The notes under the pieces were generated by a model. That model was given only the letters and a program-made list of their open reading frames with translations. It made no database searches and was not told the DNA's origin. This document shows positions 21,086 to 29,963 of a DNA stretch of 32,122 nt, piece after piece. The DNA is from Nitrososphaerota archaeon (GTDB lineage Archaea > Thermoproteota > Nitrososphaeria > Nitrososphaerales > Nitrosopumilaceae). How positions within the stretch are numbered: the first letter of the stretch is position 1; every line of letters starts with the position of its first letter. Location: contig VHBK01000014.1 of assembly GCA_016872015.1 (NCBI GenBank), positions 1 to 32,122 of the forward strand, given 5' to 3'. The translations under genes and the position numbers were made by a program.

Positions 21086-22222
21086 ATGAGCACAACTTCA
21101 CTTCCACCAGGCTTGCAAATAGAAAAAGTAGATGAGCGAATAATGACGCTCAACGTAGGTCCACAACATCCAGGTTCTGGCCACATGAGAATCATTGTCA
21201 AAATTGATGGTGACTATATTGTGGATGCTGATCCTGATCCTGGATATGTGCACAGAGGAGAGGAAAAAATGGCCGAATACCGTAACTATATCCAAAACAT
21301 TCCTCACTTGGAGAGGCCAGTAATTCACGACTCTTGCAATGTGCTGTATCCGTACTGTCTTGGTGTTGAGGAATTACTTGGAATAGAAGTACCAGAACGT
21401 GCAAAATACATCCGAGTCATTGCATCGGAGCTGAACAGATGTGTCTACATACAATATTGGCTTGCAATCTATGGAATATTTTTGGGCCACTCGACTATGT
21501 TCATGTGGCCTGCAGGTGACAGGGAACTATACATCGACATGCTAGAAAAGATGACAGGTGCTCGTGTAACACATGCGTACTTTGTACCAGGCGGAATTAG
21601 AAATGATGTTCCGGCAAACTTTGAGGACATGTTGCTAAGGCGTGTCAACTATTTTGAAAAACGCATCAAAGAATATGCGGCAATATTCTATGACAATCCA
21701 ATTTTGATTTCAAGAACCAGAGATGCAGGAAAACTTTCTCGTGAAGACGCAATACGACTGGGAACTACTGGCTCCACGCTACGTGCAAGCGGAGTTGACT
21801 ATGACCTAAGAGTAAAAGAGCCATACGACGCATATGGCGAGCTGGACATCAAGGTAAACACACTCAAGGAAGGAGACTCGTATGCGCGCTCCAAGATACC
21901 ATGGCTTGACATGCTGGAATCATGCAATATCATCCGCCAGGCAGTGCAAAAGATGCCAAAGTCTGGCTCTGTTCGAGTAAAGCTAAAGCCAAACCCAAAG
22001 AGCGGAAACGACGAAGTCTACAAGAGAGTAGAGTCTGGCCGTGGCTCACTTGGATGCTATATTGTATCGCGCAGTGCGGCAGAACCATACCGAGTAAAAA
22101 TGAGTGTTGGCTCGTTTAGAAATCTCATTTGCATGCCATATCTACTCAAAGGCGAAAAGCTAGGAAACATGCCTGCGGTGTATTGGAGCTTGAATTATTG
22201 GCCAGTGGAGGCTGACAGATAA
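21086..22222 (+). CDS. nuoD: Complex I subunit D (quinone site)
   Basis: This 378-residue subunit, evolved from the large subunit of NiFe hydrogenase, forms most of the quinone pocket with NuoB. No nickel ligands remain, as expected for complex I. The family motifs are GPQHPGSGHMR at residues 25-35, DPGYVHRGEEKMAEYR, YPYCLGVEELLGIEVPERA with the conserved quinone-site tyrosine, GARVTHAYFVPGG and the C-terminal region. The loop that normally reads HPAAHG is altered to HPGSGH. Two bases separate it from nuoC. Confidence 0.95.
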   Translation: MSTTSLPPGLQIEKVDERIMTLNVGPQHPGSGHMRIIVKIDGDYIVDADPDPGYVHRGEEKMAEYRNYIQNIPHLERPVIHDSCNVLYPYCLGVEELLGIEVPERAKYIRVIASELNRCVYIQYWLAIYGIFLGHSTMFMWPAGDRELYIDMLEKMTGARVTHAYFVPGGIRNDVPANFEDMLLRRVNYFEKRIKEYAAIFYDNPILISRTRDAGKLSREDAIRLGTTGSTLRASGVDYDLRVKEPYDAYGELDIKVNTLKEGDSYARSKIPWLDMLESCNIIRQAVQKMPKSGSVRVKLKPNPKSGNDEVYKRVESGRGSLGCYIVSRSAAEPYRVKMSVGSFRNLICMPYLLKGEKLGNMPAVYWSLNYWPVEADR

Positions 22223-22223
22223 A

Positions 22224-23525
22224 ATGTCCACAATTGCGCCAAAATTCCGACTGAGCTATTTCTTAAAATCAATTACAGATAATGCGTTTTGGGCAATCCT
22301 GCTTCTTACACTGATTGGCTTACCGTTTGTTCAGATAATACTATTCTACTTGGAACTACCAGTGATTGGAAATCGACTGTTGGATCCATACTTGGCACTA
22401 ACAATTCTTGCAGACCCATCAAGGCAAATCCCACTGATAAAATCTCTGATGCAAACTGAATTTTTCAAAATTGCAGCATTTCCTGGATTTGGATTTGCGG
22501 CATTGCTTGCTGCAGGAACAATTTTTGTCGAGCGAAAAATGCTTGCCAAGCTCCAACTTCGTGTCGGTCCGTTCTATTGCGGAAAGATAGAGGGAATTTT
22601 ACAATTAATGAGTGACGGAATCAAACTATTATCAAAAGAAATCATCATTCCTGCAAAAGCAGACAAGCCAATCTTTTGGGCAGCCCCAGTTTTGTTTGTT
22701 GGAACGGCAGCTGCATTTGTATCGCTAATTCCTGCCGCCAGAGGTGGATGGGTAGTAGCTGATGCAGACGTAGGACTATTGGCAGTATTTGCAATAATTG
22801 GATTCTTCCCTGTTATCACGGTTTTATCAGCATGGTCTGCTAACAGCAAATTCCCGTTCATTGGTGGAATTCGTGCACTACACCAAATGGTCTCATTTGA
22901 AATTCCACTAATTTTGTCAGTTTTAGGCGTCGTAATTCTTACTGGAACACTAAATCTGACTGAAATTGTAGAATCCCAGTACACGTACTGGTGGATAATA
23001 TTTTTGCCAATAGGCGCAATTGTTTTCTTTATAGCAATGCTAGCAGAGCTGGAAAGAATTCCGTTTGATCTGCCAGAGGCAGAAAGTGAAATTGTAGCAG
23101 GATGGCTAACAGAGTTCTCAGGCATGATGTATGGCTTGGTTCAGTTAGGATCGTATCTGAAGCTATATGCATTTGCAGGGCTCTTTGTTGTGTTGTTCCT
23201 AGGTGGATGGAGCGGACCAAACATTTGGCCACCATTCCCACAAGAAATCATCGACAAGGGAATAGAGATGGGCCCAATCACCGTTAGACTTCCAGGCCTG
23301 CCACTGCTAGATCAGCAGATGCTCAATGATGTGTTGTGGTTTGTGGTAAAAACAGTAGGTGTGATCTTTTTCATCTTGCTGCCAAGAGGTGTATTCCCAA
23401 GAATTAGAATTGACTTGCTTTTGCACATTGGTTGGTACAAACTGATCGGTCTTTCATTCGTTAACATCTTTATAGCACTCGCCTTGGTTTACGCTGGGGT
23501 ACTAGGTCCGGAGGGAATTTTGTAA
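22224..23525 (+). CDS. nuoH: Complex I subunit H
   Basis: This multi-pass subunit connects the quinone site to the proton channels. The family motifs are FVERKMLAKLQLRVGP near residue 101 and PFDLPEAESEIVAGWLTEFSGM in the middle, both on the quinone side. The 433 residues exceed the usual 320-370: about 65 extra residues precede the ERK motif and include an additional hydrophobic segment (about 21-45). The start is ATG at 22224, one base after the nuoD stop. The stop codon shares one base with the nuoI start (TAATG). Confidence 0.95.
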   Translation: MSTIAPKFRLSYFLKSITDNAFWAILLLTLIGLPFVQIILFYLELPVIGNRLLDPYLALTILADPSRQIPLIKSLMQTEFFKIAAFPGFGFAALLAAGTIFVERKMLAKLQLRVGPFYCGKIEGILQLMSDGIKLLSKEIIIPAKADKPIFWAAPVLFVGTAAAFVSLIPAARGGWVVADADVGLLAVFAIIGFFPVITVLSAWSANSKFPFIGGIRALHQMVSFEIPLILSVLGVVILTGTLNLTEIVESQYTYWWIIFLPIGAIVFFIAMLAELERIPFDLPEAESEIVAGWLTEFSGMMYGLVQLGSYLKLYAFAGLFVVLFLGGWSGPNIWPPFPQEIIDKGIEMGPITVRLPGLPLLDQQMLNDVLWFVVKTVGVIFFILLPRGVFPRIRIDLLLHIGWYKLIGLSFVNIFIALALVYAGVLGPEGIL

Positions 23526-24025
23526 TGGGAACAGCAACTGGAATTATCAAAGCACTAAACTCTGGAATTAAACATCTGGCTGTCAAGAGATTCACACTAC
23601 GATATCCAGAGCAGAAGCTAAAGCTGGTTGGCGATGGTTATCAATACGACCCAAACACCGGAGTTGGAATTGCGGGCTACAAAGGCAGACACATGCTATT
23701 CCATGATCACTGCACCGGATGCAACCTTTGCTCTATAGCATGTGAGGGAATTGCAGAGGCAATCGCAATGGTCAAAGTACAGGAAGAATGGAAACAAAAC
23801 AAAAAATCAATCATGCCACAAATTGACTACGGCAAGTGTGTTTTCTGTGGTCTTTGTGTGGACGCATGCCCGTTCTACGCACTATACATGACTAATGACT
23901 ATGAGTTATCGTCATTTACTAAAGAGGGCCTGATTTACACACCGGCCCAACTACAAGTCAAGCCAAACATAGCACAAGATGTCGAGCTGAAATTTGACAA
24001 CCCAAGAGGTGCTACACATGGCTGA
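23525..24025 (+). CDS. nuoI: Complex I subunit I (two [4Fe-4S] clusters)
   Basis: This 166-residue subunit carries the N6a and N6b clusters that feed electrons to N2. The motifs are C63-TG-C66-NL-C69-SIA-C73 and C105-VF-C108-GL-C111-VDA-C115-P. The first motif ends with Glu74 instead of the usual Pro. With NuoE, F and G absent from the operon, this subunit is the most likely point of electron entry or exit. The stop overlaps the nuoJ start by eight bases. Confidence 0.95.
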   Translation: MGTATGIIKALNSGIKHLAVKRFTLRYPEQKLKLVGDGYQYDPNTGVGIAGYKGRHMLFHDHCTGCNLCSIACEGIAEAIAMVKVQEEWKQNKKSIMPQIDYGKCVFCGLCVDACPFYALYMTNDYELSSFTKEGLIYTPAQLQVKPNIAQDVELKFDNPRGATHG

Positions 24026-24530
24026 TGCGGTATTTCTTGGTTTAGCAGTAATCACAATTGGCTCTGCAATTGCTGCACTTGAAGTAAGATCACTAATCTA
24101 TGGCTCCATTGCACTTATGGGAACACTGGGAGGAATCGCGGGATTCTTTTTGTTATTGGACTCGCCATTTGTTGCGATGTTCCAAATTGCAGTGTATATT
24201 GGCTCTATTGCAGTACTGATTCTGTTTACCGTGATGTTGGTACGACGACAATTAATTTTCATTAAAATCGAAGACAAGAGAAGACGCTATGCTGGCATAG
24301 GACTGATGCTTTCATTGATGATGGGTCTAGGCGCAATCATACTGAGCTCTGGCATCAAGACAGTTACCACTGATGAGCCACCAGTTGACTTTAGAGCGAT
24401 CGGTGCTGACTTTTTGACGTATTATTGGCCTGCACTCATACTAATGGGATTCATCTTGGCTGCATCCGTAATCGGTGCGCTGACTTTGGCAAGAAGGGAG
24501 GATTTGACAAATGACCAACACAATGCTTGA
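24018..24530 (+). CDS. nuoJ: Complex I subunit J
   Basis: This 170-residue membrane subunit has five hydrophobic segments. The third carries the pi-bulge region around MFQIAVYIGSIAVLILF, typical of NuoJ. I chose ATG at 24018, which overlaps the nuoI stop and is preceded by GAGGTG. A TTG eight codons upstream (23994) is less likely. The stop overlaps nuoK by 20 bases. Confidence 0.93.
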   Translation: MADAVFLGLAVITIGSAIAALEVRSLIYGSIALMGTLGGIAGFFLLLDSPFVAMFQIAVYIGSIAVLILFTVMLVRRQLIFIKIEDKRRRYAGIGLMLSLMMGLGAIILSSGIKTVTTDEPPVDFRAIGADFLTYYWPALILMGFILAASVIGALTLARREDLTNDQHNA

Positions 24531-24816
24531 CTTTGTTATTGTATCAATTGCATTACTGGCAATTGGAATCTATGGAATTTCTGTAAAGCGAAACGCAATT
24601 CGTATGCTTTTTGCAGTGGAAATGATTGTTAATGCAGCAAACCTGAACTTGGTCGCATTTGGCAGATTTCTGCCAAACAGCCAGGGCCAGACATTTGCGT
24701 TATTCTCAATTGCCATTGCTGCAGCCGAAGTAGCAGTGGGCCTTGCACTAATCATTGTGGCATATCGCATGTACAAGAATGTCGATATTGCAGAATTTAG
24801 GAGCCTGAAGGGATAA
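24511..24816 (+). CDS. nuoK: Complex I subunit K
   Basis: This 101-residue subunit has three transmembrane helices and the conserved membrane glutamates, one in AVEMIVNAANLNLV and another in AAAEVAVGLAL. These take part in proton transfer. A clear Shine-Dalgarno-like sequence (GGGAGG) precedes the ATG at 24511. The next ATG, four codons on, is also possible. The stop shares one base with nuoM. Confidence 0.94.
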   Translation: MTNTMLDFVIVSIALLAIGIYGISVKRNAIRMLFAVEMIVNAANLNLVAFGRFLPNSQGQTFALFSIAIAAAEVAVGLALIIVAYRMYKNVDIAEFRSLKG

Positions 24817-26384
24817 TGGAATACGCATTACTTCAGGCAGTCTTCCTGCCTTTGTTATTGTCTCCAATAGCCTACATCTTGGGCAGAAAGATGGGCCCTA
24901 ATGCAGCAACGTGGTTTACCTTTGGACTGTTGCTGTATTGCACATTCTTGGTCATACAAGTATCGCTTTCTGGCAGCTATGAAGAGCATTATGTCTGGAC
25001 AAAGCTCTTTGGAGAATTTGGATTCAGGCTTGACGGACTTGCAATTCCATTTGCAGTAATCATCTATGTTCTCAGTACTGTATTGGCACTATACTCCAAA
25101 CCATACATGTTGCACAAATTCCACGAAATGTATGAAGAACACGTTCACCACTCACACTCTGGCTCTGGACAGACAACTGCCATGGTAGAGTCGTCTGAGA
25201 TGAACACATATGTCAACAAACAGTCCGGTCTTTACTTTGCACTGTATCTGGTATTTGCGATGGGTATGCTGGGTACAGTCCTTGCAACCAACCTAATTGA
25301 ATTCTATATCTTCTTTGAAGTCATGCTGATTCCGGGTTTCTTCCTAGTTGCATTCTGGGGTGATGGACCACGACGAAGAATTTCTTTGATGTTCCTGTTC
25401 TGGACACATGTCGGCGCAGTTGTATTGTTGTTAGGATTTTTGACAATTGGTCTTGCAGTTGGCAGCTTTGACTTTACGGCAATATCGGAGGCAAAGATCC
25501 CACAAGATGTTCTGATGCTTTCTGCAATTGCTATAGTACTTGGCCTTGCAGTAAAGATGGCGGCCTTTATCTTCCACATTTGGCTGCCCTATGTCCACGG
25601 AGCAGCCCCTACGCCAATCAGTGCATTGTTGTCTCCCGCAATGATCGGAATTGGTGCTTATGGTGTCTTTAGATTGATTATCGAATTTTTGCCAAACACA
25701 TACGCAGACATGGCGATCTGGCTCCACATCTGGGGTCTGATGACTATGATTTATGGCGGTGCAATGGCACTAATGCAAGACGACGTCAAACGACTCTTAG
25801 CATATTCAAGCGTAAGTCAGATGGGCTACATCCTCTTTGGTATTGGCTCGTATTCCACGCTTGGCCTTGCAGGGGCTGAATTCATGTATGTGACCCACGG
25901 CTTGGGCAAAGCACTCCTCTTCATGACTGCAGGAGTTTTGATTGTACAGTGTGGCACTAGAAGCATGACAAAGCTAGGTGGACTTGCAGGCAAAATGCCG
26001 ATCACTGCCGTATGTAGTGTTATTGGTGCATTAACAATTGCCGGTGTTCCGCCAACAAGTGGATTCATGGGTGAGTGGACTTTGTTTGCAGGCGCACTAG
26101 ACACCGCAGTCAAAGAAAATGCCGCAAGTGGCGCAACACTACGTTACATCGCATTTGGATTAGGATTAGTTGCTACAGTAATTACAATGTCTTACATGCT
26201 CTGGATGCTAAAGCGAGTGTTCTTTGGAAAACTTCCAGAACATCTTTCACACGTAAAAGAGGCAAGCTGGTACATGACTGCACCAATGATGGTGCTAGCT
26301 GGATTTACCATAGTGGTAGGAATTTACCCAGACTTGTTCTTTGAGGATATCATTCCATACATGAAAGGAGTGCTTGGTGTATAA
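24816..26384 (+). CDS. nuoM: Complex I subunit M (antiporter-like)
   Basis: This 522-residue Mrp-type proton-pumping subunit has about 14 transmembrane segments. Key residues include the glutamate in FFEVMLIPGFFLVAFWG and lysines in VKMAAFIFHIWLP and HGLGKALLF. A His-rich loop (H100, H103, H109, H111, H112, H114) lies between early helices and is followed by a Gly/Ser-rich stretch. In this operon nuoM comes before nuoL. Its stop shares one base with nuoL (TAATGG). Confidence 0.95.
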   Translation: MEYALLQAVFLPLLLSPIAYILGRKMGPNAATWFTFGLLLYCTFLVIQVSLSGSYEEHYVWTKLFGEFGFRLDGLAIPFAVIIYVLSTVLALYSKPYMLHKFHEMYEEHVHHSHSGSGQTTAMVESSEMNTYVNKQSGLYFALYLVFAMGMLGTVLATNLIEFYIFFEVMLIPGFFLVAFWGDGPRRRISLMFLFWTHVGAVVLLLGFLTIGLAVGSFDFTAISEAKIPQDVLMLSAIAIVLGLAVKMAAFIFHIWLPYVHGAAPTPISALLSPAMIGIGAYGVFRLIIEFLPNTYADMAIWLHIWGLMTMIYGGAMALMQDDVKRLLAYSSVSQMGYILFGIGSYSTLGLAGAEFMYVTHGLGKALLFMTAGVLIVQCGTRSMTKLGGLAGKMPITAVCSVIGALTIAGVPPTSGFMGEWTLFAGALDTAVKENAASGATLRYIAFGLGLVATVITMSYMLWMLKRVFFGKLPEHLSHVKEASWYMTAPMMVLAGFTIVVGIYPDLFFEDIIPYMKGVLGV

Positions 26385-28465
26385 TGGCAGACGCTAGCAT
26401 GCTGAGCTTTTTGCCTGACTTTGCGCCAACAAGCGCATGGCTTGTCTGGATTTTGCCGTTTATTGCAGCTCTAATTATTCCTGCAGTTGGAAAAGCAACA
26501 CAACGTGGTACTGGATGGGTAGCAGTAGGATTTGCCCTGATGAGTGCAATTTCTGCTGCAACACTATTGCCAGGTGCACTAGAAGCGCACGAAGTGCATG
26601 ATCAGGTAAACTGGATCTCGACAATTGGAATCAAGGCAGGAGTACTTGCTGACCCACTAGCGGTAATAATGGCAAACGTAGTCGGCTGGATTTCATTTTT
26701 GATCATGGTGTACAGCACTGGCTACATGAAAGGCGACAAGGACATTACTCGTTTCTGGTTCTGGATGATGTTCTTTATTGGTTCTATGCAAATAATCGTG
26801 TTATCTGATAACCTGCTAATGATGTTCTTTGGATGGGAAGGCGTAGGTCTTGCATCATATGCACTGATTTCATTCTGGTATAGGGACAAAAACAAGGACC
26901 ACGTCGGCGTTCAGGGAAGAACCGTACTGGGATTACAGGAATATTATGCGCCAACACATGCAGGCATGAAGGCATTCATCATGACCAAAGTCGGCGACAT
27001 CATGATGCTCTCTGGCATGTTCTTGATTTTCGCATTTGCGGGCACATTTGGATTTAGAGAACTAATGCATGATACTGCATGGGCTAGCGCAATGCAAGCG
27101 CAAGGCTTGCTGGTGCCAGCAGCTGTTTTGCTATTTGGCGGCGCAATCGGAAAATCTGCACAATTCCCACTAAACGAATGGCTACTAGAAGCAATGACCG
27201 GACCTACCGCAGTTTCTGCATTGATTCACGCAGCAACAATGGTAAAGGCAGGTGTGTTTTTGGTTGCAAGAATCGGTCCTCTCTTCTTTGCTTTAGCAGC
27301 TGCCGGATTTGCACTAGACCAGTTCTTTGAAGTAATTGCTTGGGTTGGAGGAATAACTGCAATACTGTTAGCTACGCAAGGAATGGTAAATCCGGAAATA
27401 AAGAAAGTCTTGGCATATTCTACTGGCTCGCAAATTGGCTACATGATGATGGCAATGGGCGTTGCTGGCCTATCACACCAATACGTTGATGGTTACACAG
27501 CTGGATTCTTCCATCTTATATCACACGCAATGTTCAAGGCATCGCTTTTCATGGCAGCTGGATCACTACTTCATGTGGTAGGATCTAGATTCATGACAGA
27601 CATGGGTGGACTGCGAAAGCACATGAAAAAGACGTATGCATTCATGTGGGCTGCAGGCCTTGGTTTAATGGGTGCTCCATTTATCACGACTGGATTTTGG
27701 AGCAAGGATGCAATCTTTGCAGCAGTGTACGAGTCTGGCAACACTTGGGCAATGCCGTTATTTTCAATAGCAGTACTTACAGCAGTTATCACTACTTTCT
27801 ATACTACAAGAATGATTGGAATGGTCTTCTTTGGAGACAAGTCCAAGCATATTGAGCACATGGAAAAAGAAGGACACCACGTCCATGAGGCAAGCCTCTC
27901 AATGTGGGTTCCATACGGAATACTGGCAGTACTAACAATTGGTATTGGTGTAATTGGATTATCTGCAGAACATGGAATCCATGAATTATTCACAGAATAC
28001 TTGGGCCACACATTCCACATCGAGACAGAACACGGTGCAGAAGAAGATAATGGATTACCGTCATTTTTGGCGGGAATCAACCCAGTAGCACTGGTGGCAT
28101 CGCTTGCTGCATTTGGAATTGGAATATCACTAGGATATGTGTTCTATATTGGAAGATTCGTAGACCCAGTCAAGTTTGTAAACTCGAACATTTTCTTTTA
28201 CGCAATTCACAAGACTTTGCTGAACAGATGGTACCTCAATGCTATAGTATACTGGTGCTTTGTAGTGGCACCACTATGGCTGGCAAGAGGAATCTGGAGA
28301 TACTTTGAGAGATACGCAATCGACTTGGGCCTCAACGTCGGACTTGAAAAGTCAGTCGGCTGGAGTGCCAAAGTGGTGCAAAAGGCCCAGACAGGTGTTG
28401 CACAGTCTTATCTTTACGTATTTGGAGCGGGAATACTATTCGTAGTATTATTCCTGTTCCTGTAG
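26384..28465 (+). CDS. nuoL: Complex I subunit L (antiporter-like, with lateral helix)
   Basis: This 693-residue distal proton-pumping subunit contains FFGWEGVGLASYALISFWY with the conserved glutamate, LEAMTGPTAVSALIHAATMVKAG with the conserved lysine and the HAMFKASLFM segment. The C-terminal part includes a long amphipathic helix region (about residues 600-675) and a final membrane segment, matching the lateral helix HL of NuoL. This part separates it from nuoM and nuoN. An acidic stretch (HGAEEDNG) precedes the last third. The gene lies 10 bases before nuoN. Confidence 0.95.
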   Translation: MADASMLSFLPDFAPTSAWLVWILPFIAALIIPAVGKATQRGTGWVAVGFALMSAISAATLLPGALEAHEVHDQVNWISTIGIKAGVLADPLAVIMANVVGWISFLIMVYSTGYMKGDKDITRFWFWMMFFIGSMQIIVLSDNLLMMFFGWEGVGLASYALISFWYRDKNKDHVGVQGRTVLGLQEYYAPTHAGMKAFIMTKVGDIMMLSGMFLIFAFAGTFGFRELMHDTAWASAMQAQGLLVPAAVLLFGGAIGKSAQFPLNEWLLEAMTGPTAVSALIHAATMVKAGVFLVARIGPLFFALAAAGFALDQFFEVIAWVGGITAILLATQGMVNPEIKKVLAYSTGSQIGYMMMAMGVAGLSHQYVDGYTAGFFHLISHAMFKASLFMAAGSLLHVVGSRFMTDMGGLRKHMKKTYAFMWAAGLGLMGAPFITTGFWSKDAIFAAVYESGNTWAMPLFSIAVLTAVITTFYTTRMIGMVFFGDKSKHIEHMEKEGHHVHEASLSMWVPYGILAVLTIGIGVIGLSAEHGIHELFTEYLGHTFHIETEHGAEEDNGLPSFLAGINPVALVASLAAFGIGISLGYVFYIGRFVDPVKFVNSNIFFYAIHKTLLNRWYLNAIVYWCFVVAPLWLARGIWRYFERYAIDLGLNVGLEKSVGWSAKVVQKAQTGVAQSYLYVFGAGILFVVLFLFL

Positions 28466-28475
28466 GGGATATACC

Positions 28476-29963
28476 ATGATAGAAATCACATCAACTCCAA
28501 TTATTCTGATTGCAATACTGGGCACCGTCGGCATGATTCTGCCAGTGATGTCTGTAGTCCGAAAGGAAAAAGGCTCCAACTCGTTTTATGCAGCAATTGC
28601 ATTTGGTGCACTGATAGCATCAATTGGCTATGTTGCATATGAGGTAGTCTCAGGTCAGCTTCCACCGGCAGCGGTATTTTCAGCAGATGTACTTGCAAAC
28701 GACTCCTTTAGCGGACTGTTCGCAATTGCAATGCTAATTGTCGCAATAATCACGACAGCAGGCTCGTTTAATTTCATGCGCGGACAGGCTCATCCGCCAG
28801 TCTACTATTCCCTGATACTATTATCCACAATAGGAATGGTGCTAGTTGCATATTCTACTGACCTAGTAATGCTGTTTGTAGCATGGGAGCTAATGTCAAT
28901 TCCAACATATGTCCTGGCGGGATTTATGAAAAAGAATCCAAGCTCAAACGAGGCGGCACTCAAGTACTTCCTCTTTGGCGCACTGTCCTCTGCAATCATA
29001 ATTTACGGAATTTCTATAGTGTATGGTCTGACTGGCTCGACAAACATTGGCGAAGTCATGACAGGCCTTGCAAATCTAGATCCGTCAATGATGCCGCTTG
29101 CCCTCTTGGCAGTAGGTATGTTCATTGCAGGCTTTGGATTCAAGATGGGCCTAGTCCCATTCCACATGTGGCTTCCAGACACCTATGAGGGTGCGCCCCC
29201 AACAATCACTGCACTACTTGCAGCTGGAACCAAAAAGGCAGGATTTGCAGCTGCCCTTCGAGTAATCATAATGGGTACTATAGCGCTACAGCTAGACTGG
29301 ACATTTGCACTGGGTGTTATAGCAGTAATGACAATGACTGTAGGAAACATTGCAGCTATAATGCAAAAGAACATTTCTCGTATGCTTGCATATTCCAGTA
29401 TAGGCCATGCTGGCTACATTCTGATTGGCTTGGCAGTTGCTCCGTTTACATCACTAGGAATCCAAGGATCATTATTCCATGTCTTGAATCATTCTGTCAT
29501 GAAGGGTGCTGCATTCATTGCAATTGCAGGCATTGTAACCACAATTGGCATAACAAATATCGATAAACTCAAGGGCCTAGGCAGAAAGATGCCAATCACT
29601 TCACTTGGACTAGTCATATCATTATTGGCATTGGCAGGCGTTCCACCAACTGCTGGATTCTGGAGCAAGCTGCTTCTCTTTGGCTCTGCACTAGAAACAG
29701 GACTTCCAGCATGGGCAGGCTGGCTTGCAATAGCTGGCGTTCTCAACTCTGCATTGTCTCTGGCTTACTATGGTTGGATTATCCGAAAGATGTACTTTGA
29801 AGGTGAGACTGAGAAAAAGATCAAAGAGCCAAAAGCAATCATTGGTGTTATGATATTTTCTATAATATTCCTAGTCGGAATAGGAGTCTATCCAGACCCA
29901 ATTATAGAATTCACAAAGAATGCAGTACCAATACTGGATAATGCGCTTATAATTTCAAAGTAG
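28476..29963 (+). CDS. nuoN: Complex I subunit N (antiporter-like)
   Basis: This 495-residue antiporter-like subunit contains FVAWELMSIPTYVLAGF with the conserved glutamate, GFKMGLVPFHMWLPDTYEGAPP with a conserved lysine, and HSVMKGAAFIAIAG. It is the last gene of the operon. Its 3' end overlaps the convergent polyprenyl synthase gene by 17 bases, so termination or antisense reading may be shared there. Confidence 0.95.
   Translation: MIEITSTPIILIAILGTVGMILPVMSVVRKEKGSNSFYAAIAFGALIASIGYVAYEVVSGQLPPAAVFSADVLANDSFSGLFAIAMLIVAIITTAGSFNFMRGQAHPPVYYSLILLSTIGMVLVAYSTDLVMLFVAWELMSIPTYVLAGFMKKNPSSNEAALKYFLFGALSSAIIIYGISIVYGLTGSTNIGEVMTGLANLDPSMMPLALLAVGMFIAGFGFKMGLVPFHMWLPDTYEGAPPTITALLAAGTKKAGFAAALRVIIMGTIALQLDWTFALGVIAVMTMTVGNIAAIMQKNISRMLAYSSIGHAGYILIGLAVAPFTSLGIQGSLFHVLNHSVMKGAAFIAIAGIVTTIGITNIDKLKGLGRKMPITSLGLVISLLALAGVPPTAGFWSKLLLFGSALETGLPAWAGWLAIAGVLNSALSLAYYGWIIRKMYFEGETEKKIKEPKAIIGVMIFSIIFLVGIGVYPDPIIEFTKNAVPILDNALIISK

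Noticed and set aside
22574-23125. Minus-strand open frame of 183 codons inside nuoH
   Set aside because: It lies fully within a conserved membrane protein gene and has a Ser/Pro/Thr-rich composition typical of an antisense shadow.
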